From contig JAHIZO010000004.1 in the NCBI GenBank assembly GCA_018814405.1, positions 1 to 64,000 of the forward strand: a stretch of 64,000 nt of DNA. The letters are read 5' to 3'. Positions 35,241-43,539 of this stretch are shown in pieces. The DNA is from Gammaproteobacteria bacterium (GTDB taxonomy: Bacteria; Pseudomonadota; Gammaproteobacteria; Burkholderiales; Gallionellaceae). The notes beneath the pieces are model-generated. The model ran no database searches, had not been told where the DNA came from, and worked only from the letters and a program-made list of their open reading frames with translations. Each line of letters begins with the position of its first letter. The first letter of the stretch is position 1. The translations under genes and the position numbers were made by a program.

Positions 35241-37763
35241 ATGAGAAAAACATCATTTTGGAAGGCAGACTGGTTCACTGCATTGGTGGTGGTGTTTGTC
35301 TTTCTGTTCAGCGCCAACACCGATCTGATCCAAAGTTTGGAGCGCAAAGCCTATGACTGGGGGGTGTTGGCTTCTGCACGCCAAGCGAGCGATAAGATCG
35401 TTGTCATTGCGATCGATGATGAGAGCATTGCCAATCTCGGACGCTGGCCTTGGCCACGCGAGATTCAAGGCCAGTTGTTGGATGTGCTGGCAGAAGGCAA
35501 GCCCAAGGTGGTCGGACAGACGGCTCTATTCTTTGAGCCGCAGGTTGATGCAGGTCTGGATTACATCCTGAATATTGCAGCCGTACTCGAGCAGACCAAG
35601 CTGGCAGAGACGAATCCCGAGCAGTGGCTCGAACTGCAAGGTTTGATGCAGGAAGCGTTACTGCATCTGGATAACGACCAGAAGCTGGCAGAAAGTATGG
35701 GTCATATCCATAACGTTCTGCTGGGCATGTATTTCGAATTGGGCGAACCGCAAGGCAATCCGGATGCGCCCCTGCCTGACTACGTACTTAAAAACAATCT
35801 ACTGAGCGTGCAGGGCGGGGCTGAAGCGGCTTTTCCTATCCCATCGTTCAATGCGCTGGTGCCTATTCCAATGTTGGGCCAGCCGGCACTTGCGTTGGGT
35901 CACTTGAATGTGACGCCCGATGTGGATGGGGCGATCCGCACCGAGCCACTGGTGATAAGTTATTACGACCAGTTCTATCCATCCTTGTCGCTGATGCTTG
36001 CCGCAAAGAGTCTGAATCTCGGCCCGCAGGACATTCAGGTCACCTTGGGTGAAGGCGTGCGAGTGGGCAACCTTAAGATCACGACCGATTCTGCTCTGCG
36101 TATGAATACGTATTTTTACGCGAATCAAGAAGGACGCCCCGCTTTTCAGGTGGACTCCTTCTATGATGTTTTGACCGGCAAGATCCCAGCAGAAAAATAC
36201 CGCGACAAGATCGTACTGATCGGTGCCACTGCAGCAGGGGTCGGTTCGTCACAAGTTACGCCCGTGTCGGCGGCAACACCTCCGGTTGTGACCTTGGCGC
36301 ATTCGGTGTCCAGTATTTTGAAGCAGGACTTTTTCATCGTACCTTCATGGGGCTTGTGGGCCGAGATCGGCGTGTTCTCTCTGATTGCGATCTATTTGAT
36401 CGTATTGTTGCCCCGTCTTGGTGCGGGACTGGGGGCGGCGATCACCGGCGGGATGTTCATTGCCTTGCTTGGTGTGCACTTTGCATTGATGACTACGCAA
36501 GCGATGTGGCTACAGCTGATGCTGCCCGCAGCCCTGCTGTTGGTAGGCCATCTGCTGCTGACCACTAAACGCTTCCTAGTGACAGAGAAGGGCAAAGAAA
36601 AGTCGGATGCCGATTCGGCTGAGAGCAATCGCATGTTGGGCCTAGCCTTTCAGGGGCAGGGCCAACTGGATATCGCGTTCGACAAATTCCGCAAGGTGCC
36701 GCTGGACGACAGTTTGATGGATGTGTTGTACAACCTCGGGTTGGATTTTGAGCGCAAGCGCCAGTTCAACAAGGCTGAAGCTGTATTCAAATATATGTCC
36801 GAATACAATCCGAAGTTCCGCGATTTGGAACAGCGCATGAGCCAGGCCAAGACGATGTCGGAAACCATCATCCTCGGCGGCAGTTCTGGTCGCGGTAATG
36901 ACAGCACGATGAAGCTCGATCAGGCGGGCATCTCCAAGCCGATGTTGGGCCGTTATCAGATTGATAAAGAATTGGGTAAAGGGGCGATGGGCGTGGTCTA
37001 TTTGGGTAAGGATCCCAAGATCAGCCGTGTCGTCGCGATCAAGACCATGGCGTTGGCGCAGGAGTTTGAGCCCGATGAACTGGAAGATGTGAAAGCGCGC
37101 TTCTTCCGTGAAGCTGAAACCGCGGGTCGTCTGAATCATCCCAACATCGTCACCATGTACGATGCAGGCGAGGAACATGACCTAGCGTATATCGCGATGG
37201 AATTCCTCAAGGGCAAGGACTTGGTGTCCTATACCAAGCCCGATGCATTGCTGCCTTTGCCACAAGTACTGTCAATCGTAGCGCGTGTGGCGGATGCATT
37301 GGGCTATGCCCACGGTTTGAATGTGGTGCACCGTGACATCAAACCAGCCAACATCATGTACGACAGCGAGAGTGATACGGTGAAGGTCACGGACTTCGGT
37401 ATCGCGCGCATCACTGACTCTTCGAAGACCAAGACCGGAATGGTCTTGGGCACGCCTTCATATATGTCACCCGAGCAATTGTCTGGAGCCAAGATCGAGG
37501 GCCATTCCGATCTGTTCTCTTTAGGTGTGAGTCTGTATCAATTGGCCTGTGGTAAGCTCCCGTTCGAGGGGGATTCCATGGCGCAATTGATGTTCAAGAT
37601 CGCCAATGAGGCACCCAAAGACATCCTGAGTATCAATGCGGACATTCCCCCGTGTGTAGTTGCCATCATCAATAAAGCTTTGGCCAAGAAAGTGGAAGAG
37701 CGCTATGAGAGCGGTGCCGCGATGGCAGATGCCATCCGCCAGTGTGCAGCCTCGTTGAAGTGA
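35241..37763 (+). CDS. CHASE2-sensor Ser/Thr protein kinase
   Basis: An 840-residue membrane kinase. One helix (about 10-28) and an extracytoplasmic CHASE2 domain (about 30-345) are followed by three helices (about 370-440), a TPR-like cytoplasmic linker (about 460-545) and a Hanks-type kinase (about 570-835). The kinase has the GKGAMGVVYLG loop, AIKTM Lys, HRDIKPANIMYD, TDFGIARI and GTPSYMSPEQL, all intact, so it should be active. It lacks PASTA repeats. It heads a run of signalling genes with its likely antagonist (PP2C) directly downstream. The CHASE2 ligand is not known. Confidence 0.93.
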   Translation: MRKTSFWKADWFTALVVVFVFLFSANTDLIQSLERKAYDWGVLASARQASDKIVVIAIDDESIANLGRWPWPREIQGQLLDVLAEGKPKVVGQTALFFEPQVDAGLDYILNIAAVLEQTKLAETNPEQWLELQGLMQEALLHLDNDQKLAESMGHIHNVLLGMYFELGEPQGNPDAPLPDYVLKNNLLSVQGGAEAAFPIPSFNALVPIPMLGQPALALGHLNVTPDVDGAIRTEPLVISYYDQFYPSLSLMLAAKSLNLGPQDIQVTLGEGVRVGNLKITTDSALRMNTYFYANQEGRPAFQVDSFYDVLTGKIPAEKYRDKIVLIGATAAGVGSSQVTPVSAATPPVVTLAHSVSSILKQDFFIVPSWGLWAEIGVFSLIAIYLIVLLPRLGAGLGAAITGGMFIALLGVHFALMTTQAMWLQLMLPAALLLVGHLLLTTKRFLVTEKGKEKSDADSAESNRMLGLAFQGQGQLDIAFDKFRKVPLDDSLMDVLYNLGLDFERKRQFNKAEAVFKYMSEYNPKFRDLEQRMSQAKTMSETIILGGSSGRGNDSTMKLDQAGISKPMLGRYQIDKELGKGAMGVVYLGKDPKISRVVAIKTMALAQEFEPDELEDVKARFFREAETAGRLNHPNIVTMYDAGEEHDLAYIAMEFLKGKDLVSYTKPDALLPLPQVLSIVARVADALGYAHGLNVVHRDIKPANIMYDSESDTVKVTDFGIARITDSSKTKTGMVLGTPSYMSPEQLSGAKIEGHSDLFSLGVSLYQLACGKLPFEGDSMAQLMFKIANEAPKDILSINADIPPCVVAIINKALAKKVEERYESGAAMADAIRQCAASLK

Positions 37764-37779
37764 TTGACAGGGGGAATGA

Positions 37780-38607
37780 GTGAATCTTAACCAAGCGCTT
37801 GAAATCGTCGGGCAAACAAACCCGGGTATGGTGCGTTCCCATAATGAGGACAGCATCACATTCGATGCCGAATATGGCTTGGCAGTGTTGGCGGATGGCA
37901 TGGGCGGATATAACGCTGGCGAGGTGGCTAGCGGGATAGCGGTTTCGGTGCTGGCGAGTGAGATACGCCATCGTTTGGACTCGGATTCGCCCGAACAGAA
38001 AGAAGCAGGCAGCGAAGAGGAACTCGGTGTTGTACTGTTGCGCGAGAATGTGAAGAAGGCCAACCTATCCATTTTCAATGCTGCGCAAAGCCAGCCGCAA
38101 TATGCGGGTATGGGCACCACCATCGTTGCGGGATTGTTCTACGATAATCGCGTTGCCGTGGCGCATGTGGGCGATTCGCGCATGTACCGTCTGCGCGGCG
38201 AGGTGTTCGAGACAATCACGCGTGACCACTCTCTGCTCCAGGAACAGATCGACAGTGGTGTCATCAGTAAAGAATTGGCAAGGCTATCGCAGAACAAGAA
38301 TCTTGTGACGCGTGCTGTCGGTATAGATGCCGATGTTGTGCCGGAAGTCCATGTGTATGAAGTCGAAGTGGGCGACATTTACCTGTTCTGCTCCGATGGT
38401 CTGAACGACATGGTGGAGGATGAGGATATCGGTGCGACAGTGCAGATGTTGCAAGGCAATCTGTCCTTGGCAGTCAGCCAGTTGATCGAGCAGGCGAACG
38501 ACAACGGTGGCCGGGACAATGTGTCAGTTATTTTGGTAAAAATTAAGAGCAGCTACGCTGCGCCGCGAGGCTTGTGGGCGAAGTTGGTTTCGTGGTTTGG
38601 GAATTGA
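37780..38607 (+). CDS. PP2C-family Ser/Thr phosphatase
   Basis: A 275-residue phosphatase. It has GMVRSHNEDSI, VLADGMGGYNAGEVAS, AHVGDSRMYRLR, FCSDGLNDM and NGGRDNVSVILV, which together hold the metal-binding Asp residues of PP2C. The start is GTG at 37780 behind AGGGGG; an ATG four bases earlier runs into a stop after four codons. It probably reverses phosphorylation by the kinase 16 bases upstream. The last residues are Trp/Phe-rich and may touch the membrane. Confidence 0.93.
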   Translation: MNLNQALEIVGQTNPGMVRSHNEDSITFDAEYGLAVLADGMGGYNAGEVASGIAVSVLASEIRHRLDSDSPEQKEAGSEEELGVVLLRENVKKANLSIFNAAQSQPQYAGMGTTIVAGLFYDNRVAVAHVGDSRMYRLRGEVFETITRDHSLLQEQIDSGVISKELARLSQNKNLVTRAVGIDADVVPEVHVYEVEVGDIYLFCSDGLNDMVEDEDIGATVQMLQGNLSLAVSQLIEQANDNGGRDNVSVILVKIKSSYAAPRGLWAKLVSWFGN

Positions 38608-38632
38608 ATAAAAGCTAATACGGGGAAATAAA

Positions 38633-39367
38633 ATGCCGGCAAAATTGATACTCAGCATGGACGGTTCGGTGATCAAGGAATATCCGCTGACCAAGGAGCG
38701 GACCACTATCGGGCGCAAGCCGCATAACGATATCGCTATCGATAATCTGGCTGTAAGTAGCGAGCATGCTGCCGTTATCACCATTCTCAATGACTCTTTC
38801 TTTGAGGATCTGAACAGTACGAATGGTTCGATGGTGAATGGCTCGCCGACTCAGAAGCATTTCTTGCAGAGCAATGATGTGATCGAGATCGGCAAATACA
38901 AGCTGAAGTATCTTAACGATCAGCCGACGCAGACTTCTGCGGCAGATTTCGAGAAGACCATGGTGCTGCGGGCGCCAATCAAGCCTTCTCCGGCTTCTGT
39001 TGTGCCCGTGGCAGAGTCAGGCGCGAAATTCGAGTCGACTACGCAATACAATGCGACAGCTCCCAAGCCGGTTTCTGCTGTAGCCCCGGCGGCGGTACCG
39101 ACTCCGGTAGCGGTGATTCAGATTCTGAATGGACCGAATCTCGGCAAGGAGTTGGAGCTGAGCAAGAATCTGACAACATTGGGTAAGCCGGGTGTCCAAG
39201 TGGCTGTCCTCGCACGTCGTCCGCATGGCTACTTCATCACGCACGTGGAGGGAGGGAACTTCCCGCTGGTAAATGGCGCTTCAATCGGTGAACAACCTCA
39301 TCAACTGAATGATCACGACGTGATCGAATTGGCCAGTATCAAGATGGAGTTTTACCTCAAGAACTGA
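38633..39367 (+). CDS. Tandem FHA-domain protein
   Basis: A 244-residue protein with a canonical N-terminal FHA domain (about 5-92) that should bind phosphothreonine: TTIGRKPHNDI, SSEHA and NSTNGSMVNG are complete. A Pro/Ala linker (about 100-155) contains FEKTMVL, a possible phosphorylated Thr. A second FHA-like fold (about 160-243) lacks the Ser-x-x-His and Asn-Gly set and probably does not bind phosphate. Encoded after a kinase and a phosphatase, it is the likely reader of their marks. Confidence 0.9.
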   Translation: MPAKLILSMDGSVIKEYPLTKERTTIGRKPHNDIAIDNLAVSSEHAAVITILNDSFFEDLNSTNGSMVNGSPTQKHFLQSNDVIEIGKYKLKYLNDQPTQTSAADFEKTMVLRAPIKPSPASVVPVAESGAKFESTTQYNATAPKPVSAVAPAAVPTPVAVIQILNGPNLGKELELSKNLTTLGKPGVQVAVLARRPHGYFITHVEGGNFPLVNGASIGEQPHQLNDHDVIELASIKMEFYLKN

Positions 39368-39428
39368 CAGGGGCTGAAATGACCTTGTCGCCCGCCTTCC
39401 TTAGCATCGCCTGCGTAGCGAGTGAACC

Positions 39429-41660
39429 ATGAAGAAGCATGCCCTGTTGATCATGTTGGGCATGTTTGCTGTGTTGCTGTTTCTTGGCGATGCGGCGGGG
39501 TTCTATCGTCTCGGCTTTGTCCAGTATGGCGATGCCCAGCTATATGATTATCGCTTGCGGCTTTCGTTGCCGAACAAAGCAGATGATCGCATCGTGATCC
39601 TTGATATAGACGAGAAGAGCTTAAAACAGGAAGGCCGTTGGCCTTGGAGCAGGGACAAGATGGCGAGACTGATGGACTCGCTTTTCGATGAGTACGGTGT
39701 TGCTGCGGTAGGCTTCGACGTCGTATTTGCTGAGCCGGACAACAGTTCCGGTCTTAACGTTCTGCAAGCTTTGGGAGCAAAGCAATTTCGTGATGTCGAA
39801 CAATTTCAAACCGTACTGAATCAGATCAAACCCTCCTTGCAATACGATGCCTTGTTTGCGGAAAAGTTGAAAGGGCGCAAGGTAGTGCTTGGATACTATT
39901 TCAGCAACAGCGAAGGGGGTAAGTCGGCCAGCAAATCTGGGGCTTTGCCTGAAGCGGTATTCTCTGCCGACCAGTTCCGCGGACGAACTGTGGGATTGGC
40001 ATCCTGGGACGGATTTGGTGCGAACCTCAGCGAGCTGCAGTCGAGTGCTGCATCCGCGGGTCACTTCAATCCTCTGGTGGATTTTGACGGTGTGGTGCGA
40101 AGAATCCCAATGCTGGTTGAACATGAAGGCCGGATTTACGAATCCCTATCGCTCGCTGTCGTGCGTAGCGTGCTGGATATGCCGAAGCTGACACCGGGTT
40201 TCGCGGGTGAACAAAACAAAGGGTATGGAGGGCTGGAATGGTTGTCGGTGGAGTCTGCTCAAGGCGGATTGACCATACCGGTTGACGCCGAGCTCAGTGC
40301 CTTGATCCCGTATCGCGGCCTGCGCAATACCTTCAAGTACATTTCGGTGACGGATGTGTTGCACGGCAGAACGGAGCTGCCTGCATTGCAAAACAAGATC
40401 GTGTTGGTGGGGACCTCAGCCCCGGGGCTGATGGATATGCGGAGTACGCCAGTTGGAGAGGTCTATCCTGGGGTGGAGGTGCACGCGAACATGATCAGCG
40501 GCATCCTCAATCAGGATATCAAGCAGCATCCGCCCTATATGCTCGGCGCCAATGTGGTCCTGATGTTGTTCATCGGCATCTGTTTAAGCGCCTTGCTTCC
40601 GTTGCTGAGCCCGATACGCGGCATGTTGCTGTCTTTGATATTCCTTTCGGGTGATGTCGCGCTCAATCTTGCGCTCTGGAATTATGCCGATCTCGCCATG
40701 CCGATGGCGGGCGGGATATTGATCATCCTTACTCTGTTCGCGTTGAATATGAGCTTTGGTTACTTTGTGGAATCTCGGGCCAAACGCCAGATCACCGGCT
40801 TGTTCGGGCAATATGTTCCAGGTGAATTGGTGGATGAGATGGCGAAGCGCCCGGAGAGTGTTTCGATGGAAGGCGATAGTCGGGAGATGACTATCCTTTT
40901 CTCGGACGTGCGCAGCTTCACCACTATTTCCGAAGGATTGGATCCCAAGGAACTTTCGCTGTTAATGAATGAGTTCCTTACTCCGTTGTCGCGCGTGATC
41001 TATAAGCAGCGCGGCACGATTGATAAATACATGGGCGACTGTATCATGGCATTCTGGGGTGCGCCGCTGCCGGACTTGGAGCATGCCCAGCATGCTGTGC
41101 TAGCGGGTATGGAGATGCAGCGTGCTTTGAATGATTTGCAGCCTCAATTCAAGGCGCGTGGCTGGCCTGAGATACATATCGGTGTCGGGGTCAATACAGG
41201 TCGCGTCAGTGTCGGCAACATGGGCTCCGAGGTGCGAGTGGCTTATACGGTGATGGGTGACGCGGTGAACCTCGCCTCGCGATTGGAAGGGATCACCAAG
41301 GAGTACGGCGTCTTGATGTTGGTGGGTGAGTCCACCAAACAAGCCACACCGCAGATCGTCTACCGTGAGGTGGATCTGGTGCGAGTCAAAGGCAAGGAGC
41401 AGCCTGTCGCCATCTTCGAGCCGCATGGCCTGAGTGGGGAGGTCGAAAAATCGAAACTCGACGAGATCAAATTGTTCCATCAGGCATTACGAACCTATCG
41501 CAAGCAGGATTGGGACAAAGCAGACTTGGAACTGCTAAGTTTGCAAAACATGTCTCCAGACTGCAAGTTGTATCGCGTCTACGCAGAGCGTGTGACTTTT
41601 TACCGAAACAATCCACCCGGCGAGGACTGGGATGGCGTGTTCACTTTCAAAACGAAATGA
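39429..41660 (+). CDS. CHASE2-sensor class III adenylate cyclase
   Basis: A 743-residue membrane cyclase. After a first helix, a CHASE2 domain (about 35-345) and three helices (about 368-440), the catalytic domain (about 480-665) has ILFSDVRSFTTIS and YMGDCIMAFWG, giving both metal Asp residues. Lys in GTIDKYMGD and Asp in VMGDAVNLASRLE are the residues that select ATP over GTP, so the product should be cAMP. A helical tail follows. Its sensor type is the same as that of the kinase in the same gene run, suggesting one signal feeding two outputs. Confidence 0.93.
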   Translation: MKKHALLIMLGMFAVLLFLGDAAGFYRLGFVQYGDAQLYDYRLRLSLPNKADDRIVILDIDEKSLKQEGRWPWSRDKMARLMDSLFDEYGVAAVGFDVVFAEPDNSSGLNVLQALGAKQFRDVEQFQTVLNQIKPSLQYDALFAEKLKGRKVVLGYYFSNSEGGKSASKSGALPEAVFSADQFRGRTVGLASWDGFGANLSELQSSAASAGHFNPLVDFDGVVRRIPMLVEHEGRIYESLSLAVVRSVLDMPKLTPGFAGEQNKGYGGLEWLSVESAQGGLTIPVDAELSALIPYRGLRNTFKYISVTDVLHGRTELPALQNKIVLVGTSAPGLMDMRSTPVGEVYPGVEVHANMISGILNQDIKQHPPYMLGANVVLMLFIGICLSALLPLLSPIRGMLLSLIFLSGDVALNLALWNYADLAMPMAGGILIILTLFALNMSFGYFVESRAKRQITGLFGQYVPGELVDEMAKRPESVSMEGDSREMTILFSDVRSFTTISEGLDPKELSLLMNEFLTPLSRVIYKQRGTIDKYMGDCIMAFWGAPLPDLEHAQHAVLAGMEMQRALNDLQPQFKARGWPEIHIGVGVNTGRVSVGNMGSEVRVAYTVMGDAVNLASRLEGITKEYGVLMLVGESTKQATPQIVYREVDLVRVKGKEQPVAIFEPHGLSGEVEKSKLDEIKLFHQALRTYRKQDWDKADLELLSLQNMSPDCKLYRVYAERVTFYRNNPPGEDWDGVFTFKTK

Positions 41661-41671
41661 GCTGACGGACG

Positions 41672-42436
41672 ATGAAACTACGTGTGCTTGGATGTAGTGG
41701 TGGGATCGGTGGCAATTTTCGCACCACTTCGCTGCTGATCGATCATGATGTACTGATCGATGCCGGGACCGGACTGGGAGATCTCAGTCTGGCCGAGATG
41801 AGCGTGATTGACCATGTATTCGTGACCCACTCCCACCTTGATCATATAGCCTGCCTACCTTTGCTGGTGGATAGCGTCGGTTTCATGCGCGACAAACCTT
41901 TGCTGATCCATGCGACAGCTGAGACACTGGCAATTCTGCAGCAGCATGTATTCAACTGGGAGATTTGGCCCGATTTTGCGGAGATTCCCAATCTTCACCA
42001 ACCCGTGATGCGTTATGAAGAGATCAAGATGGGCGAAACGATTGATGTCGGGGGGCGCAAGCTGACGCCACTCCCCGTCAATCACGTGGTGCCCGCAGTC
42101 GGTTTTCGCATCGACAGTGGCAAGGCGAGTCTGGCGTTCAGTGGTGATACCACGACCTGTGACGAATTGTGGGAGGCGGTGAATCAAATACCGAACCTGC
42201 GCTATTTGATCGTTGAGACCGCGTTCTCCGATGCGGAAAAAGAACTGGCCGTGCTTTCCAAGCATCTTTGTCCCAGCATGCTGGCCGATGAGTTGAAGAA
42301 ATTGAAACTTGATCCCGAAATATATATCACCCATTTGAAGCCCGGAGAGGTGGAACTGACCATGCGCGAGATCAGCGAAAGAGTACAGGGAGTAAATCCA
42401 AGGATTCTGCAGAACGGACAGACGTTCGAATTCTGA
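41672..42436 (+). CDS. Metallo-beta-lactamase-fold phosphodiesterase, probably for cAMP
   Basis: A 254-residue cytoplasmic protein. THSHLDHIACLP (about residues 52-63) is the metal-binding HxHxDH of the fold, with further ligands at NHVVPA, SGDTT and a C-terminal THLKPGE. The H-S-H-L-D-H form and the overall layout match class II cyclic-nucleotide phosphodiesterases (PDE1/CpdP type). Its place between an adenylate cyclase and a cyclic-nucleotide-binding protein supports cAMP as substrate, but this is inference. Confidence 0.82.
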   Translation: MKLRVLGCSGGIGGNFRTTSLLIDHDVLIDAGTGLGDLSLAEMSVIDHVFVTHSHLDHIACLPLLVDSVGFMRDKPLLIHATAETLAILQQHVFNWEIWPDFAEIPNLHQPVMRYEEIKMGETIDVGGRKLTPLPVNHVVPAVGFRIDSGKASLAFSGDTTTCDELWEAVNQIPNLRYLIVETAFSDAEKELAVLSKHLCPSMLADELKKLKLDPEIYITHLKPGEVELTMREISERVQGVNPRILQNGQTFEF

Positions 42437-42448
42437 GCCATTGAAGAT

Positions 42449-43525
42449 ATGAACGACATACTGGACATACGAGTACTTGCTGCTTTGGAGCCCATCTCCA
42501 GCTTCAGCCCTGCGCGGCTACGCGAGCTATTGGACTATTGTCATGTTGAGAACGTGGCACCAGGAGAGAATCCGTTTGCCAATCGGCCGCTGCATGGTCA
42601 GTCAGTCTATCTGTTGCGCGGCGAGATCGAATTGGATTATGCGGACGATAACAAGATGACCATGCGCGCAGACTCTGAATGGGCACGCCATCCGATAGGC
42701 AAGCGTCAGCCCGAAATCCGCAACGCAAATGCGTTAAGCAACGTGATGCTGCTGCGTGTGGATGATGATCTGCTGGATCGCATGGTGACATGGGATCAGT
42801 TCGCCAGCCATGACGACATCAAACCGAGGATGGATAAAGGTGGCACTGATGCCGCTGTGCGGCGGCTGCTCAATTCAGGCATGTTCAGTGCAGAGAATCT
42901 GAACCACGGTCCGTTCGCACATTTGCCGCCGGCCAATATCGGGAAGTTGCTCAACAGAGTTGAAGCTATCGCGGTTTGGGAAAAGGACGTGATCATCCGC
43001 GAGGGTGAAGAGGGTGACTATTACTATCTGGTCGAGAGTGGCCGGGCCCAAGTCACACGTCTGGTGGGTGGTGCCAATCTGGTGCTGGCGGAGCTGAAAG
43101 CGGGGGATGTGTTCGGAGAAGAAGCCCTGATCTCTGATACCAAGCGCAACGCCACCGTGACCATGCGCAGCAACGGCGTGCTATTGCGCCTTAAGAAGCA
43201 GGACTTTCTCGAGTTGATGCAGGAGCCGCTCCTGCATCGCATATCTTTTGTGGATGCGAAAGAAAAGGTAAAGCAGGGAGCGGTATGGCTGGATGTGCGT
43301 CATCCGCCCGAGTATCGCTATGACAAATTGCCCGGTGCCATCAATGTGCCACTTAACGACATCCGCAATGCGATAGGCGTGTTGAGCAAGGTGACGCCGT
43401 ATATTGCATATTGTCAAAGCGGACGCCGAAGCGCCGCTGCCGCATTTATTCTGGCTCAGGCCGGTTACGACGTATACGTGCTGGAGAACGGCCTCTGGTC
43501 GGTGCCCAAGGCACTTCAGCAGTAA
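42449..43525 (+). CDS. Cyclic-nucleotide-binding/rhodanese protein
   Basis: A 358-residue soluble protein with a degenerate cNMP fold (about 5-110), a canonical one (about 150-262) and a C-terminal rhodanese domain (about 268-355). The second fold's phosphate cassette FGEEALISDTKRNATVTM closely resembles that of PKA regulatory subunits, so cAMP binding is likely. The rhodanese loop CQSGRRS keeps its active Cys. There is no DNA-binding domain, so this is not a CRP. Beside a cyclase and a phosphodiesterase it is the probable cAMP effector; the sulfur or persulfide output is unusual. Confidence 0.88.
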   Translation: MNDILDIRVLAALEPISSFSPARLRELLDYCHVENVAPGENPFANRPLHGQSVYLLRGEIELDYADDNKMTMRADSEWARHPIGKRQPEIRNANALSNVMLLRVDDDLLDRMVTWDQFASHDDIKPRMDKGGTDAAVRRLLNSGMFSAENLNHGPFAHLPPANIGKLLNRVEAIAVWEKDVIIREGEEGDYYYLVESGRAQVTRLVGGANLVLAELKAGDVFGEEALISDTKRNATVTMRSNGVLLRLKKQDFLELMQEPLLHRISFVDAKEKVKQGAVWLDVRHPPEYRYDKLPGAINVPLNDIRNAIGVLSKVTPYIAYCQSGRRSAAAAFILAQAGYDVYVLENGLWSVPKALQQ

Positions 43526-43539
43526 GAGGAGATGAAGGA

